Assembly (NCBI GenBank): GCA_007922195.1
Contig: ML681981.1
Coordinates: 14,393,771 to 14,457,770 of the forward strand
DNA from: Podocnemis expansa
Lineage: Eukaryota; Chordata; Testudines; Podocnemididae
Length of the DNA: 64,000 bases
Reading direction: 5' to 3'
Shown: one piece after another, positions 57,461 through 64,000 of the stretch
How positions within the stretch are numbered: position 1 is the first letter of the stretch
Layout of the letters: each line of letters begins with the position of its first letter
Translations under genes and position numbers: made by a program
The notes under the pieces: model-generated
Databases searched by the model: none
What the model was told of the DNA's origin: nothing
Seen by the model: the letters and a program-made list of their open reading frames with translations, nothing else

Positions 57461-60399
57461 TCCAGAGGGGTAGCCCTGTTATTCTGTGTACAGAGACGTG
57501 GTGGGATAGTCTGCACGACTGGAGCTCTGCCATGGATGGGTATAAACTGTTCAGGAAAGACAGGCAGGGAAGAAGAGGGGGAGGAGTAGCGTTATATGTA
57601 AAAGAGCTCTATGACTGCTCAGAGCTCCATTATGGAAGTGGAAGCGTGTCAGTAGAAAGTCTGTGGGTTACATTGAGAGGGGAAAGCAACAAGGGGGATG
57701 TTGTGGTGGGGGTCTGCTATAGACCACCAGACCAGAAGCAGGAGGTGGATGAGGTGTTCTATGGACAACTAGCGGCAGCTTCTAGATCACAGGCCCTGGT
57801 GCTGATGGGGGACTTCAATTACCCTGACATTTGCTGGGAGGCCAATACAGCAGTGCATGGGCAATCCAGGAAATTTTTAGAGAGTGTTGGGGACAACTTT
57901 CTAGTACAAATGCTAGAGGAACCAACTAGGGACCTTGCACTGCTCGACCTGCTGCTCACAAACAGGGAAGAGTTGATCAGGGACGTAGAGGTAAATGGCA
58001 AGCTAGGCACTAGTGACCATGACATGGTTGAGTTCAGGATCCTGATTAAAGGAAGGAAGGAAAGAAGCAAAACAAAAACCCTGGACTTCAAAAAAGCAGT
58101 TTTTGGCTCCCTCAGGGAACTGATGGGCAGGATCCCTTGGGACGCTAATCTGAAGGGGAAAGGAGTCCAAGAGAGTTGGTTATATTTTAAAGAAACCCTG
58201 CTAAGGGCACAGGAAGTTGCCATTCCAATTAGGAGAAAGAATAAACATGTGAGGCAGCCAGAATGGCTTAGCAGAGAACTCTGCTCTGAGCTTAAACATA
58301 AAAAGGAAGCTTACAGGAAGTGGAAGCTTGGGTAGATGACCAAGGAGGCATATAAAGATATTGCTAGGGACTGCAGAGATAAAATCAGAAAGGCCAAAGG
58401 ACAAATGGAGTTCTGGCTAGTGAGGGATGTAAAGGAAAACAAGAAGGGGTTCTACAAGTATGTTAATAACAAGAAGAGGATCAGGGATGGTGTAGGTCCC
58501 TTGCTGAATGGGGCAGGCATCCTTGTAACAGAGGATAAGGGAAAAGCTGAGGTGCTCATTGCGTTTTTTGCTTCAGTTTTCACAGGCAGGGTCAGCTCCC
58601 AGCCCACTACCATGGGTGTGGCAGATGGGAGAGAAGAAGACAGGCCCTTGGTGACAGAAGGTCAGGTTAGGGACTGCTTAAAGAAGCTGGATGTGCACAA
58701 GTCCATGGGGCCAGACGAACTGCATCCAAGAGTGCTAAGGGAATTGGCCGATGAGATAGCAGCACCGCTGGCCGTTATCTTTCAAAACTCATGGGGAACG
58801 GGGGAGGTGCCAGAGGATTGGAAAAAAGCAAATGTAGTGCCTGTTTTCAAGAAAGGGAAAGAGGAGGATCTGGGGAATTATAGACCAGTCAGCATCACCT
58901 CAATCCCTGGAAAAATTATGGAGCAGATTCTCAAAGAATCCATCCTGAAACACTTAGAGGAAAATAAAGTGATCAGGAACAGTCAGCATGGATTCACCAA
59001 GGGTAAATCATGCCTGACCAATCTCAGCTCCTTCTATGATCAGATGACTTGTTTTCTGGATGCAGGAAGAACCATTGATGTGATATACCTTGATTTTAGC
59101 AAGGCTTTTGATACAGTTTCCCACAGCATTCTCATTGGCAAATTAAGGAGCTATGGGTTGGATAGGTGGACTATAAGGTGGATAGAAAACTGGCTAGATC
59201 AACGGTTTCAGCGTGTAGGAATCAATGGCTCCATGTCTAGCTGGCAGCCAGTCACGAGTGGTGTGCCCCAGGGGTCGGTCCTGGGGCTGGTTCTGTTCAA
59301 CATTTTCATCAATGATCTGGATGATGGAATAGACTGCATTCTCAGTAAGTCTGCGGATGACACCAAGCTGGGGGGACCAGTAGACACGTTGGGGGGCAAG
59401 GACAGGATTCAGGGAGACCTAGATAAATTGGAACAGTGGGTCAACAGAAATCTTATGAGCTTCAATAAGGACAAGTGTAAAATCCTGCATGTGGGACAAA
59501 AAAACCCCATGCACCACTACAGGCTGGGAAACATTCAGCTAAGTAGCAGCACTGGAGAAAAGGACCTGGGGGTCATGGTGGATGGGAAGCTAGATATGAG
59601 TCAGCAGTGTGCTCTTGCTGCCAAAAAGGCCAATGGCATACTGGGCTGCATCAAAAGAAGTATTACCAGCAGATCAAGGAATGTGATCATTCCCCTCTAT
59701 TCTGCACTGGTAAGGCCACACCTAGAATACTGTGTTCAGTTTTGGGCTCCCCACTACAAAAAGGACAGGGACATGCTAGAGAGAGTTCAGAGGAGGGCAA
59801 CCAAAATGATTAAAGGGCTGGAGGACAAGCCCTATGAGGAAAGACTGAAAGCATTAGGCTTATTTAGTCTGCAGAAGAGAAGATTGAGGGGGGATTTGAT
59901 AGCAACCTTCAACTACTTGAAGAGATGCTCTAAGGAAGATGGAGCTCGACTGTTCTCAGTAATAACAGAGGACAGAACGAGGAGCAATGGTCTCAAGTTG
60001 CGGTTAGGGAGGCTGAGGCTGGATATTAGAAAAAACTTTTTTACTAGGAGAGTGGTGAAGCCTTGGAATGAGCTGCCAAGGGAGGTGGTGGAGTCTCCAT
60101 CTTTGGAGGTGTTTAAGGCCCGGCTGGACAAAAGCATGACTGGGATGGTTTAGTGGGAGTGGTCCTGCCCCTGGCAGGGGGTTGGACTAGATGACCTATG
60201 AGGTCCCTTCCAACCCTATGATTCTATGAAAACTAACAAGAGTCCTGTGGCACCTTAAAGACTAACAGATTTCTTTGGGCATAAGCTTTCATAGGCTCCA
60301 ACCCCCTTTGTCAGATGCTGAAGTGGGCTGGAGCCCATGAAAGCTTACGCCTGAAGATATCTGTTAGTCTTTCAGGTGCCATAGGATTCTCATTTTTGT
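57461..60399 (+). mobile_element. Fold-back SINE split by a CR1 insertion
   Basis: The SINE head (57461-57491, TCCAGAGGGGTAGCCCTG) and its body (60230-60399, AGAGTCCTGTGGCACCTTAA onward, with inverted return arm) are separated by a CR1. TTGTTCAAAT before and TTGTTCAAGT after look like the SINE's own target duplication. Confidence 0.85.
57490..60229 (+). mobile_element. CR1 LINE, nearly intact ORF2, 5'-truncated
   Basis: Endonuclease from about TETWWD onward, with MGDFNYPD and TSDHDMVEF active-site motifs. A single TAG (58333-58335) is followed in the same frame by the reverse transcriptase to 60153. RT landmarks: [12 protein letters not shown] (about 59090), GVPQGSVLG (about 59260), and SADDTK (about 59350), where the usual FADD aromatic is Ser. 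The 3' end GGTCCCTTCCAACCCTATGA...TTCTATGA closes at 60229. ORF1 and the first ~50 endonuclease residues are missing, so it cannot move by itself. Confidence 0.93.
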
Positions 60400-60406
60400 T
60401 GTTCAA

Positions 60407-61181
60407 GTATAAGTTTCAGTACTTGGACTGGGAATGGACAGTAACATAGTTTCTCCATAGTCATTGGAGGCATCTCTTGTAGAAATCAGGCTACATACAG
60501 ACTTATCTGAAATTATTGCTGCAGACTACATGTGAGATTGAGCCTATGGGTACAAGAGAATAACTGATGAAATTGTTGCATACATTACCAAGCAGCAGTA
60601 CTCTTTGTCCTGTGACCTTTGTCTAGCCTCAAGAAAAGCATTAGAAAGCAGAAAATCAAACAACTGGTGACGCAGGGAAAGATCACATAAACTATGTCAA
60701 GCGTACTGTTTGCAGTTCTAGTGTTTTGATGTCCACAACTTGACTACTGAGACTTGGATCACACTGGTGACGGTAAATCACATTTTGTTTGTGTGTGTAA
60801 AATGTTTTGATACAGAGTTCTATAACAGTATTAAGTACTGTTTATTATAAAGTAAGGAGTATGTTACACCTTCCTCCAATTGACCATGAAGATCACATGT
60901 GAATTATGAGTGGAACCAAACTAGCTATAACCAGGTTTAAACTTAGTTGATAGCATGATTGTAGTGTGGACTCTGAGCAGCAGAAGCAAGGATTTTAGCT
61001 TGGTTTTCCTGACCAAAGAGGAGCTTTTCCGGAAAACTTTTATAAAACTACACTAAAAAAAATAGTATTTAGTATGGTCTAGCCAAGTAACTTGCAACCT
61101 TTTCAGATTACTGTACCTGTCAGTGGTCTGATTTGTCTTGCATACCCCTAAATTTCACATCACTCATAGTGTAAGGTCCTG
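60407..61181. other. Intergenic, no feature seen
   Basis: AT-rich sequence between the SINE/CR1 composite and the short tRNA-headed SINE. Nothing recognised. Confidence 0.5.
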
Positions 61182-61290
61182 CAAATAGTGTAGTGGCTAG
61201 CACCTCTGCTTAACATGCAGAAAGGCCTGGGGGTTAGAGTCAATGATCTCATGAGGTCTCTTCCAACCCTATGATTGCATTGTACTTGCT
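61182..61290 (+). mobile_element. Very short SINE: tRNA-like head joined to CR1 tail
   Basis: TAGTGTAGTGGCTAGCACC is an A-box region and GGGTTAGAGTC a B-box, spaced as in a tRNA (Val-like). Directly after comes ATGAGGTCTCTTCCAACCCTATGATTGC, the CR1 3' end. The head lacks a proper acceptor stem, so it is not a functional tRNA gene. Confidence 0.75.
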
Positions 61291-61970
61291 TACAAAATCA
61301 GACATAAAGATGTGTCATAGCACACTTTTACTGAAAAACTTTTTTTTTCTCATTTTAGCACATACTTACAAATGAACTGGAATATAAATATTGTATTTAC
61401 CTTTCAGTGTATAGTATAGAGAGCCATATAAACAAAAACAAGGCATTATCTGTATGAAATTTTAATTTGTACTGACTTTGCTAGTGCTTTTAGTATAGCT
61501 CATTGTAAAACTAGGCAAATATCTAGATGAGTTGATGTACCCCCTAGAAGACCTCTGCATACCCCCAGGGTTACATATATCCTTGGTTGAGACCCACTGA
61601 TCTACTCCACAGTGTTGTCAGAAAATAGTGCATTCCGACACAGTGCTTTCTGTGTTCTTTACATCTGTCTGTGATATGCAGGAGGTAGCCCACTTCAAAA
61701 ATTGATTTGTTATGTGTTTTCTTTTTGTGTCCAAAGGTAGAGAAATGAGGAATGAAGACTGGCATAATTATAGTATAGAAGCCATAAAACCAACAATGGC
61801 TCTTCTTGGTTGGCTCAGGATCTTATGGCCACCATATCCTATTGCAGGTTAGCACACTCTAGATCTTGTGTTTAGTCTCAATTTTGTGACTGAAAAAGTG
61901 AAGAGCACATTTTATAATGGTCAGAGCTTTTTCAGGTAGAGATCAGAACTTGCCATTTCTTTCATCAGGG

Positions 61971-62405
61971 CAGGGGTGTCAAACGTGTGGCCTGTGCTCC
62001 AGATGCAGCCCACGAACCTCTTCCACTTGGCCCATGACTGCACTCTGCAGGATGACACTCTAACAGAGAGTAGTCTCACATATCCAGTGCTCCATGATGC
62101 CACAAGAGTGTCAGATCTTACAACATCGAAGAGCACTGGGTGCACAAGACTGTGCTCTGTGACACCACGCTCTCTCTGTTACAGAGAGAGTGTGGTGTCA
62201 CAGAGCACAGTTTGTGTACCCAGTGTTCTCTGATGTTGTGAGATCTGTAACAGAGAGAGTGGTATTGTGGAGTGCAATTTCACATACACAGCACGCTGTG
62301 ATGCTGTGAGATTGCCCTTGTATTTTGATTTATGGTATTTATTACCCACTTGAAGTACCTTTAAGTCAAATATGGCCTGCCATAGCAAATGAGTTTGACT
62401 CCCTG
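61971..62405. mobile_element. hAT-type MITE with internal hairpin, 435 bp
   Basis: CAGGGGTGTCAAAC ... GAGTTTGACTCCCTG inverted ends, flanked by CATCAGGG and CTTCAGGG. Inside, about 62108-62252 folds on itself around 62180 (GTGCTCTGTGACACCAC against GTGGTGTCACAGAGCAC). Confidence 0.85.
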
Positions 62406-62413
62406 CTTCAGGG

Positions 62414-64000
62414 AAAAGGTCATCAACAAAAAATAATGGACCCATCTAGGCTTCAGGTTTCTCTATAGGAAAATGTTGTGCATCTGGTGGTTTACTCATA
62501 ATGTCTAGTAAGACTTAATGATTATGTTACACTTAATCATTAATGCAGTGGTCACTAAGCTCCAGTCATTTACTCAAGCCTTTTTATGAAGAGACAGGTA
62601 TTTTCTCTATCCCTGTCTTGTTAAAATAACATGGTTTATGTTTTTAAAAAAAAAAAAACTGTGTGCCTTGAAACTTTGGTACTGAGAATATTTTATAAAT
62701 GGCTAGAAAAATAAAAAGAAATTGATACCCAGTATCCCTAGACATGGTTGCCAGGATAGGGAAAAAGAAGCATGATTTTTAGAAATCATCTTTTCATTGG
62801 TGTCTTGTTGGTTTGCCACACTTTTGTTCCCCTACTACTACTAGGGTTAGTGTTCTGCATATAAAGTGATCATTTTAGTGAACAGTACAGCTCATTGTCT
62901 ACTCCATGAAATAAGCAAGACCTTTTTTTTTTTTTTAAGGGAATATCCAGACTTCTGTGTTTCACAGAGTTAATGTGTATTGGGAACACACACACACACA
63001 CACAAACTTCTCTCTCATCATTGGGCAGACTATGCTAAACATAACTGCAAGGGCCATTCTAACACATACAGAAACTTGCATTTTCTTCTGAGAATATCAA
63101 TTTTAAAGTCACATTGTTCTTACTAAGACTCCTAGAATAAAATGCATATTGTCCTTTAATACAATAGGGATCAATGAACCTACTGAACAAAAAGTTCTTT
63201 TGCATGTGGTGTGTCACTTTTCACTTTGATTATCCTTATCTAGGAACAATCAGATTTCTGGAGCTCCTGGCTCAAAATAGTGCTCACAAGCTTTTAATTG
63301 TTACACTGAGAGACCTATCTTTATTTTTGACATGGAACTTTGGAGACAGAATCTGTAGAATTAGTTCTAGAGTCAATCACATCGCAGGATGCACTGAAAG
63401 TAAAGGCATTATGTTTCCTCGGTGTGACAAAGAGTGCCTTGCACCAGATCTGTTGTTTAAAAGTTTTCTCTGTGCCCCTTGAAAACTGATTTTATTGCCT
63501 ATCCCATCGCAAGCTCCCATTAATCAAAAGAATACATACCAAAACAAATCCTTCCTTGTTGCTGGCTGTTCTGTATTGGAACCTTTAGGAAAGAACTTGT
63601 TTTCACAGCTCTGCCCCTTCCTTCTGAAATCTTGTCAATGCTTCAAAAACAAGTACTTGAAACTTATTTAAAATATAGATATAGATATATATTAAACATC
63701 TGTTGAGAACTATTGTGTGGTTTTAGCCTAGCATTACAATCAAATTACATGGCTTTTCCAATACCAAAAGTTTAAATAAACTGCTGGGGCAATTTAGACA
63801 CAACCTTGGGTTAGCATCAGGTAGAAACACACCTCTGTGCTCCGAATGTAGCTCAGGGAGGAGAACTTAAGAATGCCATTTATCTTCATGCTGCAGTGGT
63901 CACACTATCTATGGGATGGGATCCTGTTTTCATTTTATCCCTCTGCCTGATTATTTCTTCTTACAGAATGGTGCCCTTTTACCTTTTCCTTGTATTCCCC
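62414..64000. other. Intergenic, only simple repeats seen
   Basis: Contains an A-run near 62645, a T-run near 62925 and a (CA)n tract at about 62988-63003. No gene recognised. Confidence 0.5.

Noticed and set aside
57334..57490. Start of the CR1 open frame at 57334 as a genuine CR1 N-terminus
   Set aside because: This part is flanking DNA and the SINE head read through by chance; CR1 similarity begins at about 57490.
61182..61255. Functional tRNA gene
   Set aside because: The A- and B-box parts are tRNA-like, but there is no paired acceptor stem, the T-loop is altered and a CR1 tail follows directly.
1..64000. Bacterial-type operons, CRISPR arrays, phage or defence systems
   Set aside because: Spliced genes, CpG islands and vertebrate repeats dominate. 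Repeats with regular short spacing are absent.

Overview
The window is vertebrate genomic DNA, most likely from a turtle (probably cryptodiran). The evidence is GT-AG introns, many CR1-type LINEs with the typical CR1 3' end, a dispersed tRNA-headed fold-back SINE whose head reads like AGGGGTAGCCGTGTTAGTCT, many hAT-type elements with 8-bp target duplications, a DIRS-type retroelement and a solo retroviral LTR. No prokaryotic features, CRISPR arrays, rRNA genes or intact tRNA genes were seen. The species call rests on repeat families recalled from memory.

Two host genes are present, arranged head to head. On the minus strand (about 44.2 kb down to 0.4 kb) lies a kinesin-6 gene that I reassembled exon by exon. 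It has one non-coding first exon in a CpG-rich promoter and 18 coding exons with consistent GT-AG junctions and phases, giving an open frame of 920 residues. Motor-domain motifs and flanking sequence match KIF20B (MPP1), not KIF20A. The frame ends in a stop at 474-476 with an AATAAA signal 70 bp further on. The product is therefore about half the length of mammalian KIF20B (about 1,820 residues), lacking most of the long central coiled coil. This is the most interesting protein-level observation here: a short KIF20B form or paralogue.

On the plus strand (46.4 to 56.9 kb) is a three-exon short-chain dehydrogenase/reductase of 263 residues, of the C-factor/sniffer-like type, with a complete nucleotide-binding site and a Ser-Tyr-Lys catalytic set.

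Most of the rest is layered mobile DNA. CR1-like LINEs lie at 1.8-3.8, 4.3-5.3, 7.3-10.9, 29.5-31.9, 33.7-34.3 and 57.5-60.2 kb; the last is nearly intact. The 15-kb first intron of the kinesin gene (29.2-44.2 kb) contains at least six hAT-type elements and a 6.1-kb DIRS-like element at 37.3-43.4 kb with gag remnants and inverted ends. Between the two promoters are three tandem copies of a TIR element, one of them split by a solo LTR. The SDR introns hold a 983-bp hAT element with perfect target duplications, a 182-bp near-perfect palindrome made from a SINE, and a 700-bp hairpin element. The region beyond 57 kb holds a CR1 nested inside a SINE, a very short tRNA-headed SINE with a CR1 tail, and a hAT element with an internal hairpin.
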